Part shown: piece by piece, positions 8,872 through 16,132 of the stretch | Layout of the letters: every line of letters begins with the position of its first letter | How positions within the stretch are numbered: the first letter of the stretch is position 1 | Source of the DNA: Dendronalium phyllosphericum CENA369 | GTDB taxonomy: Bacteria; Cyanobacteriota; Cyanobacteriia; Cyanobacteriales; Nostocaceae | Direction: 5' to 3' | Assembly (NCBI RefSeq): GCF_016056275.1 | Contig: NZ_JAECZA010000044.1 | Location: 1 to 33,002, forward strand | Length of the DNA: 33,002 nucleotides | The notes under the pieces: generated by a model | What the model was told of the DNA's origin: nothing | Databases searched by the model: none | The model's input: the letters and a program-made list of their open reading frames with translations, nothing else | Program-made: the position numbers and the translations under genes

Positions 8872-8928
8872 ATGAAACTTCATTTATTTGGCTTCTTAGG
8901 AGCCATCGGGTTCAAAAAAGACTCTTGA
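8872..8928 (+). CDS. 18-residue small ORF, copy 1 (MKLHLFGFLGAIGFKKDS)
   Basis: ATG to TGA, 18 codons, with an in-frame TAA just upstream (8866-8868) that fixes the start. A weak GAGAG lies 7-9 nt before the ATG. The peptide has a hydrophobic core (LFGFLGAIGF) and a charged KKD end. Copy 2 at 9431-9487 encodes the same peptide except His4 to Tyr4. Of 57 bases, 50 match; six of the seven changes are silent (five at third positions and one TTA/CTA Leu change). This silent-biased pattern is the main reason to treat it as translated. Family unknown. It could be a regulatory leader peptide, a membrane-active small protein or a signal peptide-like factor. Confidence 0.6.
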   Translation: MKLHLFGFLGAIGFKKDS

Positions 8929-9020
8929 CATTTTTACTAAGGTGGCGAAAGCAAGTGCGTGTAACATTTCGCGCTCTACTTTGGTATGCCCAACTTTGTA
9001 ATATCATTGAAATACTCTGA
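8925..9020 (+). CDS. Possible 31-residue ORF overlapping the end of small ORF copy 1
   Basis: A TTG codon overlaps the stop of the 18-codon ORF (TTGA overlap) and opens a 31-codon frame beginning MTFLLRWRKQVRV (TTG read as Met) and ending at TGA 9018-9020. It is basic and partly hydrophobic. In unit 2 the matching frame starts with ATG in an ATGA overlap and aligns without gaps (MTFLLHLRQ, then stop). It keeps F-A-W matches beyond two stop codons, so the unit 2 copy is broken. It may be a translationally coupled second leader ORF or chance open frame. No ribosome site of its own. Confidence 0.25.
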   Translation: MTFLLRWRKQVRVTFRALLWYAQLCNIIEIL

Positions 9021-9024
9021 TGAT

Positions 9025-9050
9025 ACCTCTTCTTAAATTAGAGAGGTTTT
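9025..9050 (+). terminator. Weak hairpin plus T run in unit 1 leader
   Basis: ACCTCT (9025-9030) can pair with AGAGGT (9042-9047), followed by TTTT. The unit 2 counterpart keeps only CCTC (9584-9587) and GAGG (9604-9607). This is attenuator-like in position (after the small ORF, before mysA), but the stem is short and the case is weak. Confidence 0.25.
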
Positions 9051-9150
9051 AATGAGTGCAGACTTCTAGTACATACTTTTCTATTGTCGATTTAGCTTAT
9101 ATTGAATTAACAATAGAAGCAAAATTGTATTGCCTTTGTTGTGTTAATGA

Positions 9151-9210
9151 CAAAAATAATTAGCATCGTCTAAGCAAAGCTTGAAGCCTATTGAAGCAAT
9201 CATTCATAGA
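9151..9210 (+). pseudogene. Dead 5' stub of mysA (relic of tandem duplication)
   Basis: The bases here match the first codons of the real mysA at 9721. The words AGCATCGTC, CAAAGCTTGAA and a following CC are shared in order with the same spacing. In the stub the start ATG has become ATT (9159-9161) and codon 5 CAA has become TAA (9171-9173), so it cannot encode MysA. The distance from the small ORF start to this position (287 bp) is nearly the same as in the intact copy (290 bp). Similarity fades by about 9210, where unit 2 begins. Confidence 0.75.
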
Positions 9211-9430
9211 CTAATTTCAATCTTTGTTATAGAAAATTAGAGTAAGTCGATGCAAGAATTGGCAAACAATGGTATGTTTGAAAATGCGAGAAAAGTTTTA
9301 AACGCTTTGAGTAAGTTAGAAAACTACTCTCGTTTACTCGCAAATTATTCCATTACTCATCTGGTAAAAGTCCGTAATTATTTTGGGCTAGTTTTATTAG
9401 CAATCGCTCCTTAAGCATGAGATAAAATTC

Positions 9431-9487
9431 ATGAAACTCTATCTATTTGGTTTTTTAGGAGCCATCGGCTTCAAAAAAGACTCATGA
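9431..9487 (+). CDS. 18-residue small ORF, copy 2 (MKLYLFGFLGAIGFKKDS)
   Basis: ATG to TGA, 18 codons, in the unit adjoining mysA and 233 bp upstream of it. It is identical to copy 1 in 17 of 18 residues (Tyr4 instead of His4). A GAG lies 9 nt upstream of the ATG. Bases flanking both copies (ATGAGA... and TTC directly before the ATG; GACATTTTT after) are also shared, which fits a common origin. Its stop is ATGA, overlapping a further ATG that opens only nine codons. Three Phe, three Gly and four Leu/Ile residues cluster in the middle. I do not recognise the peptide. Confidence 0.6.
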   Translation: MKLYLFGFLGAIGFKKDS

Positions 9488-9708
9488 CATTTTTGCTGCA
9501 TTTACGACAGTAGACGCGTTCAATATTTGGCGCTTACTTTTGGAATTGCTGAGCTTTGCAATCGTCCAAGGCTTTGCTAATTACCTCTTTTTACTATTAA
9601 ATTGAGGCTGATGTCTGCTGTGAATTTTTAGCAAAGCTTGCCCTTTTGGAAGTAATTGAGCATCTAACTAAACACAGAAATTAACACTGTGACAACATTT
9701 CTTACTGC

Positions 9709-9713
9709 AAGGA
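9709..9713 (+). promoter_or_regulatory. Ribosome binding site of mysA
   Basis: AAGGA ends 7 nt before the ATG at 9721 and fixes that start. The matching place in the duplicated unit (about 9150) has lost it. Confidence 0.6.
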
Positions 9714-9720
9714 AAAAATA

Positions 9721-10956
9721 ATGAGCATCGTCCAAACAAAGCTTGAAACCTCTGCAAATGCGTTTCATGTAGAAGGTTATGAAAAAATTGAGTACGACTT
9801 AGTTTATGTAGATGGGGTTTTTGACATTAGAAATCAAGAACTTGCAGATATATATAAAAGTTTTGGCCGATGTTTGACTGTTGTAGATGCTAACGTGAGT
9901 CGTTTTTACGGTTCTCAAATTCAAGATTACTTTCAGTATTACGGGATTGACCTCACACTTTTCCCGATTACCATAACCGAGACAAACAAAACCATCCAAA
10001 GTTTTGAGAAAGTTATAGATGCCTTTGCAGACTTCCGATTAGTTCGCAAAGAACCAGTTTTAGTAGTGGGTGGCGGTTTAATTACGGATGTTGTAGGTTT
10101 TGCCTGTTCTGCCTATCGCCGCAGCAGCAATTACATTCGTATTCCTACAACTTTGATTGGTTTAATAGATGCTAGTGTTGCCATCAAGGTAGCGGTTAAC
10201 CATAAAAAATTAAAAAACCGTTTGGGTGCTTATCATGCTTCCCAAAAAGTATTTTTAGATTTCTCTTTCTTAGGTACTTTGCCAACAGACCAAGTGCGTA
10301 ATGGCATGGCGGAATTAGTCAAAATCGCTGTAGTTGCTCACAAAGAAGTGTTTGAACTGTTGGAAAAGTATGGGGAAGAACTACTTCGTACCCACTTCGG
10401 CAATATTGATGCAACTCCAGAAATCAAAGAAATAGCTCATCAACTGACTTACAAAGCTATCAAAAAAATGCTGGAGTTGGAAGTACCCAACCTGCATGAG
10501 TTAGACCTAGACAGAATAATTGCTTACGGTCATACTTGGAGTCCGACTTTGGAACTTGCGCCCCATATACCAATGTTCCACGGACATGCTGTCAATATTG
10601 ATATGGCGTTATCTGCCACCATTGCTGCATTAAGAGGCTATATTACCAACCAAGAACGCGATCGCATCTTAGGATTAATGAGTCGCATCGGTCTAGCTCT
10701 TGACCATCCTTTGTTAGACGACGAGCTTTTATGGCGCGCTACTCAATCAATTAGCTTGACTCGTGATGGTTTGCAACGAGCCGCCGTACCCAGTCCTATT
10801 GGTAATTGCTTCTTTGTTAACGACTTCACACGCGAAGAATTAGCAACAGCTTTAGCTCAACACAAAGAACTTTGCATCACCTATCCTCGTGGTGGTGAGG
10901 GTGTAGAGATGTACCCTGGTAGCTCTCAAAAAGAATTAGTCGGGAGTGCAAACTAA
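9721..10956 (+). CDS. mysA: MysA: 2-demethyl 4-deoxygadusol synthase (dehydroquinate-synthase-like sugar phosphate cyclase)
   Basis: First MAA enzyme: cyclises sedoheptulose 7-phosphate to 2-demethyl 4-deoxygadusol, a cytosolic NAD- and metal-dependent reaction. It is 411 residues long, as usual. The NAD-binding stretch [20 protein letters not shown] lies at 115-134. Likely metal ligands are Glu198 in MAELVK, His271 in YGHTWSP and His287 in HGHAVN. The motif set and the mysB-mysC neighbours separate it from shikimate-pathway AroB and from 2-epi-5-epi-valiolone synthases. The start at 9721 has an AAGGA ribosome site. The stop overlaps the mysB ATG by 1 nt (TAATG), implying translational coupling. 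Its 5' end is duplicated as a dead stub 562 bp upstream. Confidence 0.96.
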   Translation: MSIVQTKLETSANAFHVEGYEKIEYDLVYVDGVFDIRNQELADIYKSFGRCLTVVDANVSRFYGSQIQDYFQYYGIDLTLFPITITETNKTIQSFEKVIDAFADFRLVRKEPVLVVGGGLITDVVGFACSAYRRSSNYIRIPTTLIGLIDASVAIKVAVNHKKLKNRLGAYHASQKVFLDFSFLGTLPTDQVRNGMAELVKIAVVAHKEVFELLEKYGEELLRTHFGNIDATPEIKEIAHQLTYKAIKKMLELEVPNLHELDLDRIIAYGHTWSPTLELAPHIPMFHGHAVNIDMALSATIAALRGYITNQERDRILGLMSRIGLALDHPLLDDELLWRATQSISLTRDGLQRAAVPSPIGNCFFVNDFTREELATALAQHKELCITYPRGGEGVEMYPGSSQKELVGSAN

Positions 10957-11795
10957 TGTCTGGTGTAATTGCAAAACCGATAGCTAGACCTGTCACACCA
11001 TTGGGAATCTTAACTAAGAAGCTAGAAGCTGCTGTAAAAGAGATAAACCAACGCCCAGACTTACCAGCAGAGTTAGTCAATAACATCAATCAAGCATGGT
11101 GTTTAGCAGCAGGTTTAGACCCTTACTTAGAAGAATGCACCACCCAAGAATCGGCTGCTTTAGCTGCACTTGCCCAAAAAACAGCAACAGAAGCGTGGGG
11201 CGAACACTTTACAGAAGGCACAACCGTGCGTCCGCTAGAGCAGGAAATGCTGTCTGGTCATATAGAAGGACAAATCTTGAAAATGTTTGTTCGGATGACC
11301 AAAGCGAAAAAAGTTCTCGAAATCGGGATGTTTACTGGTTACTCTGCATTGGCGATGGCAGAAGCATTACCTGCGGATGGACTTTTAGTTGCTTGTGAAG
11401 TAGACCCTTACGCAGCCGAAGTTGCACAAGCAGCTTTTGAGCGCTCTCCCGACGGTGCAAAAATTCGTGTAGAACTGGGTTCCGCCTTAGAAACTCTGCA
11501 TAAATTAGCAGAGTCTGGGGAATCATTCGACTTAGTATTTATCGATGCCGATAAACGAGAGTACACCGCGTACTTCTACATCTTGCTAAATACCAATTTG
11601 CTAGCACCTGATGGGTTTATCTGTGTCGATAACACGCTCCTGCAAGGAGAAGTATATTTACCCGCACAAGAACGCACTGTTAACGGTGAAGCGATCGCCC
11701 AATTTAATCGTACAGTAGCTCTTGACCCCCGTGTAGAACAAGTCTTGTTGCCACTGCGAGATGGCTTGACAATTATCCGCAGAGTACATCCGTAG
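10956..11795 (+). CDS. mysB: MysB: O-methyltransferase forming 4-deoxygadusol
   Basis: SAM-dependent O-methyltransferase (279 residues, family usual length) that methylates the MysA product to 4-deoxygadusol, the common MAA core. The SAM site VLEIGMFTGYSALAMAEALP lies at 120-139, with CEVDPYAAEVAQAAF as the second motif (147-161). FIDADKREY, about residue 195, is the acidic metal/SAM-contact motif typical of the CCoAOMT-like group. The start overlaps the mysA stop by 1 nt. mysC follows after 11 nt (to its ATG), so mysABC look like one operon. No missing residues were noticed. Confidence 0.95.
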   Translation: MSGVIAKPIARPVTPLGILTKKLEAAVKEINQRPDLPAELVNNINQAWCLAAGLDPYLEECTTQESAALAALAQKTATEAWGEHFTEGTTVRPLEQEMLSGHIEGQILKMFVRMTKAKKVLEIGMFTGYSALAMAEALPADGLLVACEVDPYAAEVAQAAFERSPDGAKIRVELGSALETLHKLAESGESFDLVFIDADKREYTAYFYILLNTNLLAPDGFICVDNTLLQGEVYLPAQERTVNGEAIAQFNRTVALDPRVEQVLLPLRDGLTIIRRVHP

Positions 11796-11806
11796 CTTGA
11801 TTGAGT

Positions 11807-13201
11807 ATGGCACAATCGATTTCTTTTACTTCCTCACCTGCTACACCGTCTCTGACTTCAGAGACAAAAATAGCTGCGTTTATCCAAAATATCGGTACTT
11901 TGGCTTTGTTATTGCTAGCACTGCCAATTAATGCCAGCATCGTTTTTATCTCTCTGCTGGGGAATGCTATCTCGCGTCCCTTTCAACCTTCAGCGACTAA
12001 AGCCGCAAACTCCAAAAATATCCTGATTAGCGGCGGTAAAATGACCAAAGCTTTACAACTAGCACGGTCATTTCACGCTGCCGGACACAGAGTGATTTTG
12101 TTAGAAACGCACAAGTACTGGCTATCAGGTCATCGTTTTTCTCAAGCGGTAGATAAATTTTATACAGTTCCCGCTCCCCAGGAAAACCCAGAACGCTATA
12201 TCCAGGCTTTAGTAGACATCATTCAGCAAGAAAACATTGATGTCTATATACCTGTTACCAGTCCAGTAGGTAGCTACTACGACTCTTTAGCAAAACCAGT
12301 GCTATCGCAATATTGCGAAGTATTTCACTTTGATGCAGATGTTACCCAAAAGTTAGATGATAAATTTGCGCTTGCAGAAATAGCGCGATCGCTTAATTTA
12401 TCAGTACCCAAATCCTTCAAAATTACTTCTGCCGAACAAGTCTTGAATTTTGACTTTTCCGGTGAATCTCGCAAATACATCCTCAAAAGCATTGCTTACG
12501 ACTCAGTGCGGCGTTTGGATTTAACTAAACTTCCCTGTGCCACCTTTGAGGAAACAGCAGCATTTGTGAGAAGTTTGCCTATAAGTCCAGATAAGCCGTG
12601 GATAATGCAAGAATTTATCCCTGGCAAGGAATTTTGCACCCATAGCACTGTGCGAAATGGCGAACTTAGATTACATTGCTGTTGCGAATCTTCAGCGTTT
12701 CAAGTCAATTATGAAAACGTTGAAAATCCTAGAATTCAAGAATGGGTGAAGCATTTTGTCAAAGAACTAAAACTGACAGGACAAGTTTCTTTCGACTTCA
12801 TCCAAGCTGAGGACGGTACAGTTTACGCCATTGAGTGCAACCCACGGACTCACTCCGCAATTACTACTTTCTACAATCACCCACAGGTTGCCCAAGCCTA
12901 CCTCGACCAACAACCTATGGCTGAAACTTTACAGCCATTGGCAACAAGCAAACCCACTTATTGGACTTATCACGAGGTTTGGCGTTTGACTGGTATCCGT
13001 TCTTTCACACAGTTGAAAAAATGGATTTGGAATATTTGGCGGGGAACTGATGCAGTTTATAAATCAGACGACCCTTTGCCATTTTTAATGGTGCATCACT
13101 GGCAAATTCCCCTACTCTTACTCAAGAACTTGCGTCAACTCAAAGGCTGGACGCGGATAGACTTCAATATCGGTAAGCTGGTGGAATCGGGAGGAGATTA
13201 A
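11807..13201 (+). CDS. mysC: MysC: ATP-grasp ligase, glycine to 4-deoxygadusol
   Basis: ATP-grasp ligase (464 residues from ATG 11807) that joins glycine to 4-deoxygadusol, giving mycosporine-glycine. A strongly hydrophobic N-terminal stretch (about 24-52, IGTLALLLLALPINASIVFISLLGN) suggests membrane association. A preATP-grasp Rossmann part (ILISGGKMTKALQLARSFHAAGHRVILLE) and the ATP-grasp fold follow. YILKSIAYDSVRRLDL carries the ATP-binding lysine, IMQEFIPGKEFCTHS the hinge, and FDFIQAEDGTVYAIECNPRTH the metal-binding E-N pair. A TTG at 11801 is in frame, but the ATG at 11807 is more likely. The gene follows mysB directly. Confidence 0.95.
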   Translation: MAQSISFTSSPATPSLTSETKIAAFIQNIGTLALLLLALPINASIVFISLLGNAISRPFQPSATKAANSKNILISGGKMTKALQLARSFHAAGHRVILLETHKYWLSGHRFSQAVDKFYTVPAPQENPERYIQALVDIIQQENIDVYIPVTSPVGSYYDSLAKPVLSQYCEVFHFDADVTQKLDDKFALAEIARSLNLSVPKSFKITSAEQVLNFDFSGESRKYILKSIAYDSVRRLDLTKLPCATFEETAAFVRSLPISPDKPWIMQEFIPGKEFCTHSTVRNGELRLHCCCESSAFQVNYENVENPRIQEWVKHFVKELKLTGQVSFDFIQAEDGTVYAIECNPRTHSAITTFYNHPQVAQAYLDQQPMAETLQPLATSKPTYWTYHEVWRLTGIRSFTQLKKWIWNIWRGTDAVYKSDDPLPFLMVHHWQIPLLLLKNLRQLKGWTRIDFNIGKLVESGGD

Positions 13202-13202
13202 A

Positions 13203-13266
13203 ACTTTGTGTCTTAGTGTCTTGGTGTTTAAAAAATCTTTAACCACAAAGGCACTGATACATCAAA
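13203..13266. repeat. Imperfect inverted repeat after mysC
   Basis: CTTTGTGTCTTAGTGTCTTGGTG on one side pairs imperfectly with ACCACAAAGGCACTGATACATC. This repeat type (the forms CTTTGTGTCTTTGTG and CACAAAGACACAAAG) is common between cyanobacterial genes. It lies between convergent mysC and mysH and could end transcription of the mysABC operon. Confidence 0.45.
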
Positions 13267-13451
13267 AAGGTTCTAAATTTGTTGGACTACTTGAATATTG
13301 TTTCAAACTATTCTTACGCTTAAATGTAAACTTTACTAAGTATTCAGTAATTAGGAAAAACGAGAAAATCGAATTTCCTTTTTCCTAAAAATTGCAAGTT
13401 GCTTGATTAGGGTTTACTGAATACTAATACTTTAATCGTAGGAATTGCCAA

Positions 13452-14252
13452 CTAGCGATATTTAACTCTAGGAAACATATCGCAGTCTATCGGATCGCCA
13501 GGTTTTTTGGCTTTGAATGAATTAAACTCTGGTAGATCGATTTCCTCAAGAGGGATGAAAGGCCACGCTTTCGGGCGGTGATAATAAGTAACATCATCGC
13601 CAACCCAATTTGTCACCACTGCACGTCGTTGTGTGGAAGATATGTTAGTTACTGAATGATGAATTGTGAGAAAATGATGAACCAAACAATCTCCAGGCTC
13701 CATATCCCAAGACAAAATTTCGTGAGGCTCTGGCTCTACAAACCAGGAAGGGTTCGCTCCTTCGCGTAACTCTTTGCCCCATCGATGAGAGGCTTTAATG
13801 TACTCTAATCGGCCATTTTCTTGATTGACGCTATCTAAAGCCAGCCAGATTTTACAACACTGCCAACCTTCTATAGGCCAGTAAGGTAAGTCGTTATGCC
13901 AGCCGACACGACTGTTTTGTTTCGGTTTTTTAACAAAAAAACCATCAGTCAAAAAATTCAATTTTTGCGACTTCAATACTAGAGCAGCAAGCATTGCTAA
14001 CGGAGATTCAAAAGCTAAAGCACGAAAATCGGCATCAGTAAGCCATAAACTACTGGTATGTTCTACGCTACCTTCTGCTCTGGGGATGCCTTTAACTTCT
14101 AGAGGGCCAGGCACTGATACATTCTTGTCAACAGCGGTTTGCATCCGTTTTATCCAGATGTTATCTAAAACATTTCTGACGCAGATAACGCCGTCTCGCT
14201 GGAAAGCTTCGATTTGTTGGGAACTGATTTTTGAAGTGTCTACCTTAAGCAT
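13452..14252 (-). CDS. mysH: MysH-like Fe(II)/2-oxoglutarate-dependent oxygenase (phytanoyl-CoA dioxygenase family)
   Basis: Non-haem iron oxygenase of the PhyH family, 266 residues from ATG 14252 (a GTG at 14258 is also in frame). The iron ligands are visible: His119 and Asp121 in GWHNDLPYW, and His198 in TIHHSVTN. Arg209 in STQRRAV is at the usual 2-oxoglutarate position. MysH enzymes in cyanobacterial MAA clusters convert disubstituted MAAs such as shinorine or porphyra-334 to palythine types. Position between mysC and mysD strongly favours that role. Unlike its neighbours it lies on the minus strand, so it needs its own promoter in the 0.7 kb gap shared with mysD. No good ribosome site is visible. 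Another small-molecule hydroxylase activity is the main alternative. Confidence 0.87.
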   Translation of the reverse strand: MLKVDTSKISSQQIEAFQRDGVICVRNVLDNIWIKRMQTAVDKNVSVPGPLEVKGIPRAEGSVEHTSSLWLTDADFRALAFESPLAMLAALVLKSQKLNFLTDGFFVKKPKQNSRVGWHNDLPYWPIEGWQCCKIWLALDSVNQENGRLEYIKASHRWGKELREGANPSWFVEPEPHEILSWDMEPGDCLVHHFLTIHHSVTNISSTQRRAVVTNWVGDDVTYYHRPKAWPFIPLEEIDLPEFNSFKAKKPGDPIDCDMFPRVKYR

Positions 14253-14968
14253 CGTCACTTTTTGAGATTTTGAAATTTAATTGTTTTGGCTCAGATAAGC
14301 TAATCGGTATTTAAATTGCCAATTGGAATAGAAGTTATAACCAGACTGCAAATAAAATACATATCAGCTTATCAACAACAAATTTTGAGAGCCTGCTTTA
14401 TTAACATTAACTATGTCACAAAGCTTTTCTAGTATAGAGTAGAGATTAAGTTAGTAATTCTTCCTATAGTTGGATAAATATCTAGCTTTAGTACAAGATT
14501 TTTATTTTGTATTTTTAACCAATAAATTAACTGTAACTACCCAGATTTATGACAATGCTTTGGACAAATAATGCTAATTATAAGAGTAAGAGCTTACATC
14601 ATTATTTTGCTTAATTCTTAAAAAGACTAATTAGATAATGAGGGTTATTTTTATGGTAATGACAAAATTGAAATTAAATTAACATGCATAAAAAATAATT
14701 TTTCAACCTCTTAAGGTATGACTTTAATTTTTAAATTGCTTACGCTCGACAGAACAAGTAATTTACAGCAGATTCGATGTTTATGAGGTACAGCAACAGA
14801 CTCAAGTTCACAGTTTAAAAACTATCCCTGAAATTGGTGTACCTCATGTACCTCAAAAGCGCTGTATTTCAAAACGTAGCGAATAGACTATTTCCATTTT
14901 TATAGTTTGCGTACTACAAGTTAGTGAACTACTAAACATTGTTATCACGATACATAGGAAGATGAATT
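14253..14968. promoter_or_regulatory. Divergent control region between mysH and mysD
   Basis: 716 bp, very AT-rich, without a supportable ORF. Near mysD, TGAGGTACA (14784-14792) is followed by two head-to-tail copies of its reverse complement TGTACCTCA (14838-14855). This could be a three-site operator or a hairpin that can form in two registers. Nothing comparable was seen on the mysH side. Confidence 0.45.
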
Positions 14969-16018
14969 ATGCCAGTACTTCGTATCCTTCATTTAGTTGG
15001 GTCTGCGGACAATGATTTTTATTGTGAATTGTCACGCCTTTACGCCCAAGGTTGTTTGGAAGCAACGGCAAATCGATCGCGCTATGACTTTGCGATCGCA
15101 TATATTACACCCGATCGCCACTGGCGATTTCCTCGCTCTCTCAGTCCTGAAGATATTGCTCTAGCCAAACCGATGCCTGTGTTTGAGGCTATAGAGTTTC
15201 TCACAACACAAAACATTGACCTCATGTTGCCACACATGTTTTGTATCCCTGGAATGACGCATTACCGCGCGCTATTCGATCTGCTGAAGATTCCTTATAT
15301 AGGCAACACTCCAGATATCATGGCAATAGCGAACCACAAAGCTAGAACCAAAGCAATTGTCCAAGCAGCAGGGGTGAAAGTGCCTCGTGGAGAACTGTTG
15401 CGCCCAGGAGACGTTCCCACAATTAAACCTCCAGCAGTCATCAAACCTGCAAATTCTGCTGACTCTTTCGGACTGTCGTTAGTCAAAGACGCTAGCGAAT
15501 ATGATGCTGCCTTGAAGAAAGCATTTGAACATGGAGATGAAGCGATAGTAGAAGAGTTTATCGAACTCGGTCGAGAAGTCAGAGGCGCTATCTTTGTTAA
15601 AGATGGGGAGTTAATCGGTTTACCCCTAGAAGAGTATATGCTAGATCCCCAAGAAAAACCCATCCGCAGCTATGCTGACAAACTCAAACAAACAGACGAT
15701 GGCAATTTGCATTTCACCGCTAAAGATAATAACAAGTCTTGGATTGTAGATCCTAACGACCCGATAACCCAAAAAGTTCAGCAAGTAGCTAAGAAGTGTC
15801 ACAAGGCTTTGGGCTGTCGCCACTACAGTTTATTTGACTTCCGCATCGACCCCAACGGACAACCTTGGTTCTTAGAAGCCGGGTTGTATTGTTCTTTTGC
15901 CCCCAAAAGCGTGATTCCCTCTATGGCGAAAGTAGTGAAAATCTCTCTAGATGATTTATTAATAATGGCTATCAATGAAACGTTAGGTAGCAATAATAAA
16001 GTGTTATCAAATTGTTAG
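14969..16018 (+). CDS. mysD: MysD: D-Ala-D-Ala-ligase-like MAA synthetase
   Basis: ATP-grasp enzyme (349 residues) related to D-Ala-D-Ala ligase. In MAA pathways it condenses an amino acid (often Ser or Thr) onto mycosporine-glycine to make disubstituted MAAs such as shinorine and porphyra-334. Visible motifs: PYIGNTPDIMAIANHKARTK (N-terminal ligase signature), PAVIKPANSADSFGLSLV (ATP loop), AIVEEFIELGREVRGAIF, and the metal-binding end YSLFDFRIDPNGQPWFLEAG. Here the last motif has Glu-Ala-Gly where true Ddl enzymes have Glu-x-Asn, which also argues against cell-wall Ddl. The start has AGGAAGA about 8 nt upstream. It is cut off from mysABC by the antisense mysH, and its substrate choice cannot be read from sequence. 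Confidence 0.93.
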   Translation: MPVLRILHLVGSADNDFYCELSRLYAQGCLEATANRSRYDFAIAYITPDRHWRFPRSLSPEDIALAKPMPVFEAIEFLTTQNIDLMLPHMFCIPGMTHYRALFDLLKIPYIGNTPDIMAIANHKARTKAIVQAAGVKVPRGELLRPGDVPTIKPPAVIKPANSADSFGLSLVKDASEYDAALKKAFEHGDEAIVEEFIELGREVRGAIFVKDGELIGLPLEEYMLDPQEKPIRSYADKLKQTDDGNLHFTAKDNNKSWIVDPNDPITQKVQQVAKKCHKALGCRHYSLFDFRIDPNGQPWFLEAGLYCSFAPKSVIPSMAKVVKISLDDLLIMAINETLGSNNKVLSNC

Positions 16019-16082
16019 TAAATAGAGGTTAGTTATTAGACCTCTTGCAAACCCCACCTCCAACCCCAGGTCAATGTGAATT

Positions 16083-16125
16083 GCGATCGCTACTTTTTTT
16101 GAGTCAAGCAAAAAACTGCGATCGC
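16083..16125. terminator. HIP1-based hairpin between convergent mysD and DUF3616 gene
   Basis: Two HIP1 octamers GCGATCGC (16083-16090 and 16118-16125) flank a T-run and an A-run. They can pair as a long stem with one or two mismatches around an 8-11 nt loop. The position between convergent genes and the T/A runs fit a bidirectional terminator. Confidence 0.55.
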
Positions 16126-16132
16126 ATCATTG

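Larger units (their letters stand above)
8655..9214 (+). repeat. Unit 1 of diverged tandem duplication upstream of mysA
   Basis: This unit can be matched along its length to 9215-9775. Anchors, unit 1 versus unit 2: TATGTTT at 8722/9273, AAGCGTTCTGAGTAGG at 8750 versus AAACGCTTTGAGTAAG at 9300, an 18-codon ORF at 8872/9431, and AGCATCGTC at 9162/9724. The offset rises slowly from 551 to 562 bp, so the copies differ by small indels. Identity is highest in the short ORF. The right end contains a dead copy of the mysA 5' end, so the duplication ran into the gene. Exact borders are approximate. Confidence 0.8.
9215..9775 (+). repeat. Unit 2 of diverged tandem duplication, running into mysA
   Basis: Second, promoter-proximal unit. 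It begins near the ATCTTTGTTATA word (compare ATCTTTGGTATA in unit 1), contains the second 18-codon ORF, and ends about 50 bp inside mysA. It retains the functional mysA start and ribosome site. The borders are judged by eye. Confidence 0.75.

Noticed and set aside
13206-13388. 60-codon ORF after mysC
   Set aside because: It runs across a dispersed inverted repeat in a convergent gap and has no gene-like features.
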